From: Flavobacteriales bacterium
Lineage (GTDB): Bacteria > Bacteroidota > Bacteroidia > NORP154
Assembly (NCBI GenBank): GCA_012965625.1
Contig: DTSC01000408.1
Span: 1 to 21,967 of the forward strand
Length of the DNA stretch: 21,967 nucleotides
Direction: 5' to 3'
Positions within the stretch are counted from its first letter, which is position 1; each line of letters opens with the position of its first letter. Shown here piece by piece: positions 14,936-21,967 of this stretch. The position numbers were made by a program, and so were the translations under genes. Below the pieces are notes generated by a model. The model did not search any database, had not been told where the DNA came from, and saw only the letters and a list, made by a program, of their open reading frames with translations.

Positions 14936-15913
14936 ATGGAATATAGAAGATTAGGAAAGTCAGGTATTCAGGTTAGTGCTCTTTCCTTTGGTTCCTGGAT
15001 TACATTTGGAAAACAGGTTAACAATAAGATTGCCAAGGATAGTATGGCCTTTTCCTATGATCACGGCATTAACTTTTTTGATAATGCTGAGGTTTATTCC
15101 AGAGGTGAGTCTGAGAAGATAATGGGCAGCATTTTAAAAGAGTTGGGTTGGGCACGGGATACCTACCTGGTTTCCAGTAAGGTTTATTGGGGTGGTGATA
15201 TCCCAAACCAGAAAGGATTGAGCAGAAAACATATTGTAGAGGCATGTAATGCTTCTTTAAAAAGAATGCAGGTTGATTATTTTGACCTGTACTTCTGTCA
15301 TCGACCTGATATCAATACACCTATGGAAGAAACAGTTTGGAGCATGCATAATCTTATTCAGCAAGGGAAAATCCTCTACTGGGGAACATCTGAATGGACA
15401 GCTCAGGAGATACAAGAGGCCATTATGGTGGCGAGGCAGTATAACCTAATCCCCCCTGCTATGGAGCAGCCACATTATAATATGTTTCATAGGAAACGAT
15501 TTGAGGTTGACTATTATAAGCTTTTTCGGGATCATGGGATGGGATCAACTATCTGGTCTCCTTTAGCATCTGGACTTCTTACAGGTAAGTATAATAAGGG
15601 TATTCCAAAAGATTCCAGGATGGCATTGGAAGGTTTTGATTGGCTTAAAGACAAGACACTTACAAAAGAACGGATTGAAAAAGTGAAGAAATTAGGTGTG
15701 ATCGCTGCAGACCTTGATGCCAATACTGCGCTATTAGCTCTGGCCTGGTGTCTAAAAAACAAAAATGTAAGCACAGTGATTATGGGTGCTTCAAAACTTG
15801 ATCAGCTAAAGGAAAACTTCAGGTCACTAGACTTGGTTGAAAAGTTGGATGCAGGAGTAATGGAAAGGATTGAGAAGGTATTGGAGAATAAGGCTGAATA
15901 TCCCATCTATTAA
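14936..15913 (+). CDS. Aldo/keto reductase, potassium-channel-beta-subunit type
   Basis: A 325-residue cytoplasmic NADPH-dependent oxidoreductase with the AKR TIM-barrel signatures. The catalytic tetrad is visible as D49 and Y54 (FFDNAEVYS), K82 (SSKVY) and H122 (YFCHRPD). The cofactor-end motifs WSPLASGLLTGKYN and VIMGASKLDQLKENF are typical of the AKR6-like group that includes the voltage-gated potassium channel beta subunits and bacterial YghZ-like enzymes. The opening MEYRRLGKSGIQVSALSFGS is also standard. Such enzymes reduce aldehydes or methylglyoxal, but the substrate here is unknown. It starts 16 bases after the PorE-like gene and is probably on its transcript, with no evident functional tie. 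It converges on the GT-C-like gene; the 16 bases between the stops contain no GC-rich terminator. Confidence 0.93.
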   Translation: MEYRRLGKSGIQVSALSFGSWITFGKQVNNKIAKDSMAFSYDHGINFFDNAEVYSRGESEKIMGSILKELGWARDTYLVSSKVYWGGDIPNQKGLSRKHIVEACNASLKRMQVDYFDLYFCHRPDINTPMEETVWSMHNLIQQGKILYWGTSEWTAQEIQEAIMVARQYNLIPPAMEQPHYNMFHRKRFEVDYYKLFRDHGMGSTIWSPLASGLLTGKYNKGIPKDSRMALEGFDWLKDKTLTKERIEKVKKLGVIAADLDANTALLALAWCLKNKNVSTVIMGASKLDQLKENFRSLDLVEKLDAGVMERIEKVLENKAEYPIY

Positions 15914-15929
15914 CTTAATAAGAACCCTA

Positions 15930-18221
15930 TTAATAGTACCTATTGTTTTTATAAATAGATCCTCCTTCTAGATTTTTATAAATATTGTTAGTGCTCGGCC
16001 TAATTAGTATTTCGTCAATATAGATGGGGTAATCCTTATATACTTTTTTTGTGAGATAAAAACTCACTGTGTTCAATGGACTATTTGGCTTGAATTTATA
16101 CTCAATTAGTGCCCATAGTCCATCGATGATTACTGCTTGTTCCGCAATGCTTCGTGTATCTTTATAAATAGGTTCTTCGGCATTACTGTATTCTTCAAAA
16201 TGCAATCTTACTGTAGGGTAAATATCTTTACCGAAATAAGTCCAAAAGGACAGGGTGTATTCAATGGAATCCTGTAATGGGATTTTTCCGTGAAAGAAAT
16301 TCGTTTGATCTTTCATCTTTCCACTTTTCGCACCTCTGCCTTTGTAATAAAAGGTTGTGATACTGTCGTCAAAAGAGTTGTGATAGAAATTTAAGGCAGA
16401 GTCATTGGCCAGAAAATGGTTTACATGAAACAAACCAGAATCTGTAAGTTCTGCTGCAACTGTAGTTTTTTTAGCTGTTAAGCGGTTTTCCAGAGCGCTA
16501 ATAGTAAGCTTCCGAAGTTCTATATTATCATCTGAATACACCATTTCTCCAAGACGAATAAGCTCGTTTTCTCCTTCATTTATCTTTTCATTTTTTTCAA
16601 TCCAAAGAAGAAATGGTTTAGTGCTAACCAGTTTCTCTAAAACTGGTAATGGGCCATAAGGTTCCTCTACAACCTGAATGTTTGCTATCGTTTGGGACAA
16701 TGAAGTGCGGCTCATCATTACTCCAGTACTTGGCATTCCGGTTAAGATAGAGGCCACCATCACATTTTTTGTAATGTCTCCATGCGGATTTCTTCCAAGG
16801 TTTTCTGATCCAATATGGAAGTATGGGATTGGAATAATTGCCTGAAATTTATTTAAATCAACATTATTTATTGGGTTTGTATTATTTGTCGGTTTTTCAA
16901 GGTCTTCAATTCTGTTATAATGATAAAATGGCCTAGTTGTTTGAAAGGCATGAGCCTCATAGAATAAAATTGCTGTAAGGGATATTAGTATTAGGTGCTT
17001 TTTGTTTCTGCCAATATTTCTTGCAGATACGTTCAAATAGATCATGGTGAAAGTAATGATATTCAATACGAAGAAAAATACCCAAGAGAACCTGGCAATC
17101 CCCCTAAATTGTTTGAAAGGACCCATATATTCCAGCAAGAAATCTAATCCAAGGATAAAAGGTATACCAAAAGAGAAAAGAAGTAGAAGGAAAGCACTGG
17201 TGAATGCTACATTTAGACGCTTGATGCCTGATATTTTTCTAGCATAATTTAAACCATTTCTAAAAGGGCTGGCAAACAGTTTCATCAAGTAGTTTAGAAA
17301 AAAGAGAAATGGGATTGCCCCCACGTAAGAAATTCCTTCCCAGTGAACGGGTCTTATTGGAGTGATGTAATTATGTATTAGATTGCCTAGTGGATATCCA
17401 ATAGCAAGAAATACTCCTTCCCATCGTGATTTATAAGTTAGGAAGCCAGATGGATTGGACGGCCTGTCATGAACTTCTGAGGTTAACAGGAACCACACTT
17501 GAATTACTATAAAAGGCACAATAACTGCCAAAAACAGGTGTAGAACCTTTTTTATATTTGCCTTAGTGTTTTGCTTTTTCATCAGACTTAACAAGAAACA
17601 GATAGTCAGAAAAAAGCCACTAAGAGCAAAGTAGTATAAATGTAATAGGGATACAAGGAGAACAGCCAGGCCCAGGATCATGCTATTCTTAATACTAGGC
17701 ATTTTCGTGTATAAGACCCATAAATATATTATCAGAGGAATTACAAATCCATAAGACAGCCCATAGTGCCCTACTATCCTATGAATCTGTGGTGCCATGA
17801 AACCAATACCGATTGCAAATAAAATCGACCAGGGTTTCTCAACTTTGAAGTGACCGAATATTTTATATAACAGCAGGCATGTCAACATAATAGATAAGAG
17901 CATTATTATGTTCATAATACCAACGGTATATGGTGAAATATCTATGATGTTTTCTGAAATAAACTTAAGAGCATTAGAGAGCAAGGGTTGTGCATCAGCA
18001 AAAACAATTTGTTCTCCATAAGGATAGTTCATCCCTTCAAAATGACTATAGGTTGAATCATATTTGATATGGTAAATAACAGAATAATAGTTTTTAAATC
18101 CATCTTCAAAATCCCCCAAATAATAAGTGTTTGGAGCTTGTAATAGCTTTCCATGAAACACAATAAGGAGTAATGCCGAAACTAAAATTATTATTAAAGA
18201 TCCAGCGTTTTTCTTTAGCAT
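15930..18221 (-). CDS. Polytopic membrane protein, GT-C glycosyltransferase-like, with extracytoplasmic C-terminal domain
   Basis: A 763-residue protein. Residues 1-425 hold about 10-12 hydrophobic helices. The first loop carries YLGDFEDGFKNYYS (D37, E39, D40), an acidic motif placed where GT-C enzymes bind the lipid-phosphate sugar, and then NYPYGEQIVFADAQPLLS. Residues about 430-763 are hydrophilic and probably periplasmic; the last 170 (from about 595) read like a beta-sandwich, possibly carbohydrate-binding (YTLSFWTYFG, TVRLHFEEY, IYIDEILIRPS). The gene lies 11 bases behind a GT2 enzyme that resembles polyprenyl-phosphate sugar synthases. This is the usual pairing of donor maker and GT-C transferase, which supports a role in adding a sugar to an outside acceptor. 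An alternative is a YfhO-like or flippase-associated protein. I could not place it in a named family. Confidence 0.6.
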   Translation of the reverse strand: MLKKNAGSLIIILVSALLLIVFHGKLLQAPNTYYLGDFEDGFKNYYSVIYHIKYDSTYSHFEGMNYPYGEQIVFADAQPLLSNALKFISENIIDISPYTVGIMNIIMLLSIMLTCLLLYKIFGHFKVEKPWSILFAIGIGFMAPQIHRIVGHYGLSYGFVIPLIIYLWVLYTKMPSIKNSMILGLAVLLVSLLHLYYFALSGFFLTICFLLSLMKKQNTKANIKKVLHLFLAVIVPFIVIQVWFLLTSEVHDRPSNPSGFLTYKSRWEGVFLAIGYPLGNLIHNYITPIRPVHWEGISYVGAIPFLFFLNYLMKLFASPFRNGLNYARKISGIKRLNVAFTSAFLLLLFSFGIPFILGLDFLLEYMGPFKQFRGIARFSWVFFFVLNIITFTMIYLNVSARNIGRNKKHLILISLTAILFYEAHAFQTTRPFYHYNRIEDLEKPTNNTNPINNVDLNKFQAIIPIPYFHIGSENLGRNPHGDITKNVMVASILTGMPSTGVMMSRTSLSQTIANIQVVEEPYGPLPVLEKLVSTKPFLLWIEKNEKINEGENELIRLGEMVYSDDNIELRKLTISALENRLTAKKTTVAAELTDSGLFHVNHFLANDSALNFYHNSFDDSITTFYYKGRGAKSGKMKDQTNFFHGKIPLQDSIEYTLSFWTYFGKDIYPTVRLHFEEYSNAEEPIYKDTRSIAEQAVIIDGLWALIEYKFKPNSPLNTVSFYLTKKVYKDYPIYIDEILIRPSTNNIYKNLEGGSIYKNNRYY

Positions 18222-18232
18222 TACTAGTTGTT

Positions 18233-18943
18233 TTATCGTTTAAACGCTATTATGATGAAATTAACCAATTCCATAAGTAATACTTTGATATTTACACTGC
18301 TAAATTCTACGCCGTCTCTTAGCTCAACGGTTACTGGTGTAACTGAAATAGAATTGTCATTTGAGACCAGTTTTACGTATTCTAAGTCAAATAAAAACCT
18401 GTCAATTGTGGTCATGGAAAACAGTTCTTTCCCTTTGTTGTCGAAACCCTTAAGTCCACATTGCGTATCTGTTATAGGAAATTTAAAAATTGCCTTTAGT
18501 GTCCATCTAAGCAATTTAGAGAGTACTTTTCTAAATATAGGCACCCTTTGGTAATAATCTGGTTCACGATAACCCAAGGCTACATTACTTCCAGATTGAA
18601 TAGCCTTAAAAATCTTAAAGATACTCTCAATGGTATAAGGAAAGTCTACATCCGTAAAAATCTGATACTTGCCTTTTGCTGAAGCTATGCCTTTTCTAAG
18701 TGCTGCCCCTTTCCCTTTGTTGGGATATGAATTGATGATTTGAATATCAGGTATTTCTGCCTCCAGGAAATTTATTTGTGCTGTACTAAAATTCTTTGTT
18801 GAACCGTCATTGACTAAGATAAGGTGTATGCTTTGAGCATGTAGAACCTCTTTAAGTTTAATGTAATATTTAGTAAGCTGTTGTTCCCAATTACCAGATG
18901 GGTTATAGCAGGGTACAATGATATCTAACGTTTCTCGCTGCAT
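18233..18943 (-). CDS. GT2 glycosyltransferase, polyprenyl-phosphate sugar synthase-like
   Basis: A 236-residue GT-A-fold enzyme related to dolichyl-phosphate mannose and glucose synthases, which transfer a hexose from a nucleotide sugar to a polyprenyl phosphate at the inner face of the membrane. It has DIIVPCYNPSG (residues 7-17), LVNDGS (43-48), NKGKGAALRKGIASAKG (75-91), the metal-binding DVD (98-100), GYREPDYY and the subfamily mark DTQCGLKGF (159-167), then RFLFDLEYV. There are no clear C-terminal transmembrane helices, only a moderately hydrophobic last helix (MELVNFIIIAF), so it should be peripheral. It sits 32 bases after the T9SS cargo gene and 11 bases before the GT-C-like gene, consistent with supplying lipid-linked sugar to the latter. 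Which sugar is used cannot be told. Confidence 0.85.
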   Translation of the reverse strand: MQRETLDIIVPCYNPSGNWEQQLTKYYIKLKEVLHAQSIHLILVNDGSTKNFSTAQINFLEAEIPDIQIINSYPNKGKGAALRKGIASAKGKYQIFTDVDFPYTIESIFKIFKAIQSGSNVALGYREPDYYQRVPIFRKVLSKLLRWTLKAIFKFPITDTQCGLKGFDNKGKELFSMTTIDRFLFDLEYVKLVSNDNSISVTPVTVELRDGVEFSSVNIKVLLMELVNFIIIAFKR

Positions 18944-18975
18944 CTTAATGTTTGAAATCTCTCGTAAATGAATAA

Positions 18976-20529
18976 CTATTCTTTCTCTTTCACAAGGATT
19001 AGCTTGCCTCGGTAAAATTTATTGCGCTTACTAGCGCTTTTTGATATCAATGAGATTTGGTATATGTATATTCCATTGCTAAGTGTTTCTGTAGATATTA
19101 GATATGGGAATGCTATAATTTCCTGACTTATACCAAGCTGCTTTCCACTCATATCAGATAAGGTGACTCTTACATCATAATCAGCAATGTCATTCCCTAT
19201 TATGTTGATAAAAGCAGGGCCATTTGTTGGGTTCGGGTAAATAGTTGCGGCTGTGCCCATGCTCTTTATATCATCTATAGAAATAAGTACAGTAGCTATA
19301 TTGGTGTCATTAAAGCTACTAACCGGAGTTGAGATGCCAATAGCATTACCATTGTAATCAGCTCCAATAGAATCTGTAATTATCAATAGCATATCGGTCA
19401 GTCCGGTGCCAATACTTCTTGTATTGCCTAAAAGTGCCAAGCCACCACCAGACCTAAGTGCAATCGAGAACCCTTCATCGTCAAACGGATAACCAAATGT
19501 AGGCGAAGTCCCAGGTCCAAGCCAATAACCATTTTTATCCCCTCGAAAGAGATAGAAGTCCTTTTCTCCTGCACCGAAACTCTTTGTATATCCCAGGAGC
19601 AGATACCGATTGGGATTTTGCTGAACGAGCTGGTAACCCTCATCGTCATCAGCAAGCCCTCCATGGTAATGGTCGAAAAGTACCGCTCCAGTATCATTAA
19701 CTATTACAAAATATATATCCTTGTTACCCACATTATAGCTTTTGGTTGTTCCGGTAAAGGCATAATTTGAATCCAGAGTTTGTATTACACTAGCGGCAAA
19801 ATCCATTTCTGCTCCACCATAAACATGGGTCCAGCTGGTATCCCCTGTACTATCGGTTTTAATCAAATATGCATCCCCTTTTCCCAGATCATAGGATTCT
19901 GTTCCACCAGCGATGATAAACCCAGAGTCAAGCGTTTCTTTAATTGACCTTCCGAAGTCATCTGCTAAACCTCCATACGTTTTGGTCCATAATGAATCGC
20001 CGCTGATATCCGTTTTTATCAAATAAACATCACTGCCACCTGCACCATAACTGAAGGTCTCTCCAATAATAGCAAAGCCACCATCGAAGGTTTGAACAAG
20101 TTCATGCCCAATTTCCCAATTTAACCCTCCATAGGTTTTGGTCCAGAGCGTGTCTCCTATACTATCAGTTTTAACCAGATAGATATCATATCCTCCAGCA
20201 CCATAGCTATCCGTATATCCCAAGAAGATATAGCCTTTGTCAGGAGTTTGTTCAACATGCATTCCAACATCAGTAAATGATCCGCCATATGAGCGTGACC
20301 ATAAATAATTACCTGATGAATCTACTTTAACGAGGTACATATCAGAATTTCCTAAGCCAAAGCTCCCTGTTGATCCTGCCAGAATATAACCGCCATCGCT
20401 GGTTTGCTGAACAGACCTCCCCTGGTCGTAGCTCAAGCCTCCATAGGTATATATAAAGGAAGTATCCTGCCCCATTGTATTTTGGTACGCTAATATTGAT
20501 AATATGAAAAGGAGGTTTCTCATCAACAT
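18976..20529 (-). CDS. Seven-repeat propeller-like protein with T9SS type A sorting domain
   Basis: A 517-residue secreted or surface protein. Residues 1-20 are a signal peptide (MRNLLFILSILAYQNTMGQ from the second Met). Residues 29-394 are seven tandem units opening with YGG and reading roughly QTxDGGYIxxG, TxSYGAGGxDxYLVKTD, GDTLWTKT. The first six begin exactly 52 residues apart (Y29, 81, 133, 185, 237, H289); the seventh is longer and divergent. This strongly suggests a seven-bladed propeller. After a linker, residues about 428-517 form the type A C-terminal sorting domain (IYPNPTNGPAFINIIG ... LSNGIYIYQI ... KFYRGKLILVK), the signal for export through the T9SS and attachment at the cell surface. 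The first ATG overlaps the upstream stop (TAATG); the ATG at 20523 is an equally good start. The role of the propeller is unknown; no catalytic motif is seen. Confidence 0.88.
   Translation of the reverse strand: MLMRNLLFILSILAYQNTMGQDTSFIYTYGGLSYDQGRSVQQTSDGGYILAGSTGSFGLGNSDMYLVKVDSSGNYLWSRSYGGSFTDVGMHVEQTPDKGYIFLGYTDSYGAGGYDIYLVKTDSIGDTLWTKTYGGLNWEIGHELVQTFDGGFAIIGETFSYGAGGSDVYLIKTDISGDSLWTKTYGGLADDFGRSIKETLDSGFIIAGGTESYDLGKGDAYLIKTDSTGDTSWTHVYGGAEMDFAASVIQTLDSNYAFTGTTKSYNVGNKDIYFVIVNDTGAVLFDHYHGGLADDDEGYQLVQQNPNRYLLLGYTKSFGAGEKDFYLFRGDKNGYWLGPGTSPTFGYPFDDEGFSIALRSGGGLALLGNTRSIGTGLTDMLLIITDSIGADYNGNAIGISTPVSSFNDTNIATVLISIDDIKSMGTAATIYPNPTNGPAFINIIGNDIADYDVRVTLSDMSGKQLGISQEIIAFPYLISTETLSNGIYIYQISLISKSASKRNKFYRGKLILVKEKE
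19348..20445 (-). repeat. Tandem 156-bp coding repeats (seven 52-residue units)
   Basis: The propeller region of the T9SS cargo gene is built of six units of exactly 156 bp (starting at 20445, 20289, 20133, 19977, 19821 and 19665 on the minus strand) and a longer divergent seventh. At the DNA level, neighbouring units share recognisable stretches such as CCTCCATA and TTTTGGTCCA on the plus strand, so duplication has been followed by drift. Confidence 0.75.
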
Positions 20530-21836
20530 TAATTAAAAGATTTTTTTACGGAGATAAACAAGCTGACTCCTCCTGAAATTTCAGGTAATATAAATCCCAT
20601 GATACTGCGTGAGCCCAGCGCAAGTTCAAAACTCCCAAGATGGGCACTTGTTTCAATGCCTATATTAAACTTTCCATAGCCTCCAAGTTCAAATGAACCA
20701 CCCAAACGATAATTGTCTTTTATGGTATGCCCACCTTTTAGGTAGATCGTCGGAGAGTAATTTGCAAACATCCTAAGAATGGTGCCAAGGGCAAAGTACC
20801 CTCCAGACAAGCTTTCCTGATGCATCTTTAGGTGGAATGTGCCAGGGATGATGCTGGTAAAACTCATTATGTATTCTCCTGGTTTTATCATATCTTCCAA
20901 AGAATCTACAGCCGTTTGAAGAACTGAGTCTTCAATTTGCAGAAGATTGTAGATTTCTATGCCGTCATAATGGTAAGTGGAGTCTTTTATCCTGACCAGC
21001 GAATTATTATTCCATCTAATAAAACCAAGATCATAAGCTTCCATTCTCAAGTATCCATGCCATCTATTAGGTATATTTTCTTCATTACCTTCAGAGGATT
21101 GGAACATATTGTATGGTATATTATAAAATACGGCTCCAGAAAAACCCCATCCATTCATGGCATCCCAGTTTTTGTTGTTTTGATTTGATTGGCTTATCTG
21201 GTACAATAGGTCAAGATCTATGTAATTTCCCTTTGTGCTGGTAAATAGGTATCCTCTATATAAATCCATTTGGAAAAACTCCTGGCCCTTTAAAAAAGAG
21301 ATCCCAAACCCCAACTCAGCTCCATCTTCTTTTTTCTTGATCATGCCAAACTGCAGCTGTTGATATTTGATCAGTTTAGCTGATAAAGATCCAAGCTCGG
21401 CGGTATCATTTTCATAGCCTTTATTACCATAAAATCCCACCTTGAACAGATCTTCTGTAAACAATGCATCTCCATGCTGACGATCGTTAATACTACAGAA
21501 ATAACTATAACCCGTTTTGCCCAGGAAAGTGTCAATTTTATGCGCAAAATACAAGCCGCTGTTTAGGTCAGCACCGATTTTGTTATAATGGACCAGTCTT
21601 TTTGAAATGGCATCCTTGGTCGTGTTGTCTATGTACTTGCCGAAAATAAATGCATCATATAGTTTTGTGGTTAGGGCCGTGGAATTTATCTGGAATTCTC
21701 CTTTTATGCCAACAGTCATCTTAGCAGAACCTAAGGAATAATTGGAAATACTATAAAGGGTTTGTCCTGCCGTATTATGATGCAACACGACAATCATATA
21801 ATACAGAAACGATATTTTGATTACACTTTTTACCAT
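20529..21836 (-). CDS. Probable outer-membrane beta-barrel protein, DUF5723-like
   Basis: A 435-residue protein with a signal peptide (hydrophobic FLYYMIVVLHH then TAGQ|T) and a body of alternating polar/hydrophobic strands ending SGGVSLFISVKKSFN, the pattern of a beta-barrel outer-membrane protein. Stretches such as ELGFGISFLKGQEFFQMD, RMEAYDLGFIRWNNNS and YHYDGIEIYNLL remind me of the Bacteroidota family DUF5723, whose function is unknown; I could not confirm membership. Its TAA overlaps the ATG of the T9SS cargo gene by one base, and its ATG lies one base after the stop of the gene running off the right edge, so translation of all three is probably coupled. The pairing hints that it may serve the neighbouring secreted propeller protein, for instance as a surface anchor or partner, but this is inferred. 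Confidence 0.65.
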   Translation of the reverse strand: MVKSVIKISFLYYMIVVLHHNTAGQTLYSISNYSLGSAKMTVGIKGEFQINSTALTTKLYDAFIFGKYIDNTTKDAISKRLVHYNKIGADLNSGLYFAHKIDTFLGKTGYSYFCSINDRQHGDALFTEDLFKVGFYGNKGYENDTAELGSLSAKLIKYQQLQFGMIKKKEDGAELGFGISFLKGQEFFQMDLYRGYLFTSTKGNYIDLDLLYQISQSNQNNKNWDAMNGWGFSGAVFYNIPYNMFQSSEGNEENIPNRWHGYLRMEAYDLGFIRWNNNSLVRIKDSTYHYDGIEIYNLLQIEDSVLQTAVDSLEDMIKPGEYIMSFTSIIPGTFHLKMHQESLSGGYFALGTILRMFANYSPTIYLKGGHTIKDNYRLGGSFELGGYGKFNIGIETSAHLGSFELALGSRSIMGFILPEISGGVSLFISVKKSFN

Positions 21837-21837
21837 A

Positions 21838-21966
21838 TTATTTTGAAGATATTCTATAAGTAAAATCAGCTATTAGCTTTAAGTCCATTTCGTAATCTTC
21901 ATAAATTTTCAAGATCTGGTTGTTGGGGCTCGTCGAAAAAACAACCCTGACCAGCGCTTTCTTAGC
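21838..21966 (-). CDS. C-terminal fragment of an unidentified gene cut by the window edge
   Basis: On the minus strand a frame is open from the right edge to a TAA at 21840-21838 and encodes 42 residues, ending KIYEDYEMDLKLIADFTYRI followed by SSK. The stop is one base before the ATG of the barrel gene, so this is very likely the upstream member of the same operon. The fragment is too short for a family call: it is mixed alpha/beta in composition with no membrane segment. The other two frames on this strand are interrupted or less coherent, for example a TAA three bases from the edge. Confidence 0.5.
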   Translation of the reverse strand, partial: AKKALVRVVFSTSPNNQILKIYEDYEMDLKLIADFTYRISSK

Positions 21967-21967
21967 T

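Noticed and set aside
15914..15933. TTAATA / TATTAA inverted repeat between the convergent aldo/keto reductase and GT-C-like genes
   Set aside because: The stem is six A/T pairs only and no T-run follows, so it is too weak to call a terminator.
18976..20529. The 156-bp repeats as a CRISPR array, satellite or mobile element
   Set aside because: They are in frame, keep the 52-residue period at protein level and lie within a signal-peptide to sorting-domain gene, so they are domain repeats.

Overview
The window looks like a stretch of chromosome from a free-living member of the Bacteroidota, most likely the Cytophagia (Cytophagales). The grounds are an AT-rich genome, weak or absent Shine-Dalgarno signals, promoter-like elements of the Bacteroidota form (TTG, about 19 bases, TAnnTTTG), two outer-membrane-associated proteins with the PorE-type order TPR / PD40 propeller / carboxypeptidase-regulatory-like / OmpA, and a protein ending in a type IX secretion (T9SS) type A sorting domain. 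The order is inferred from gene content, not proven.

Layout, left to right. (1) 1-2752, plus strand: the end of a TPR protein overlaps by one base (TAATG) a PorE-like OmpA protein. It converges on a small hypothetical gene (2757-3350, minus), and both stop codons lie inside one perfect hairpin. (2) 3459-6723, minus: a fused alpha-beta E1 of a 2-oxoacid dehydrogenase complex, then murQ (MurNAc-6-phosphate etherase), with a 17-bp palindrome touching the murQ start codon. (3) 6836-8821, minus: a PadR regulator and a PspC-domain membrane protein. Their leader carries a promoter element and three 17-bp-spaced direct repeats. (4) 8980-12840, minus: a RecQ-type helicase, an AAG/MPG-family DNA glycosylase and a MATE exporter, apparently one transcription unit. 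(5) 12949-15913, plus: a second PorE-like OmpA protein and an aldo/keto reductase, read from a good Bacteroidota promoter divergent from recQ. (6) 15930-21967, minus: a tight five-gene cluster whose first gene runs off the window. It continues with a probable outer-membrane barrel (DUF5723-like), a seven-repeat propeller protein with a T9SS sorting domain, a GT2 polyprenyl-phosphate sugar synthase-like enzyme, and a large polytopic GT-C-like protein with a long extracytoplasmic tail.

How the genes fit together. Most of the central genes are housekeeping: ketoacid oxidation, murein recycling, alkylation repair, export and envelope stress. The least ordinary part is the right-hand cluster. It joins a T9SS cargo, an outer-membrane protein and a lipid-linked-sugar glycosyltransferase pair in one probable operon, which suggests a dedicated surface display or glycosylation module. 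That is an inference from gene order.

No gene-free stretch exceeds 300 bases; the longest gaps (about 110-160 bases) are described as regulatory features. I saw no tRNA, rRNA, CRISPR array, insertion sequence or phage gene.
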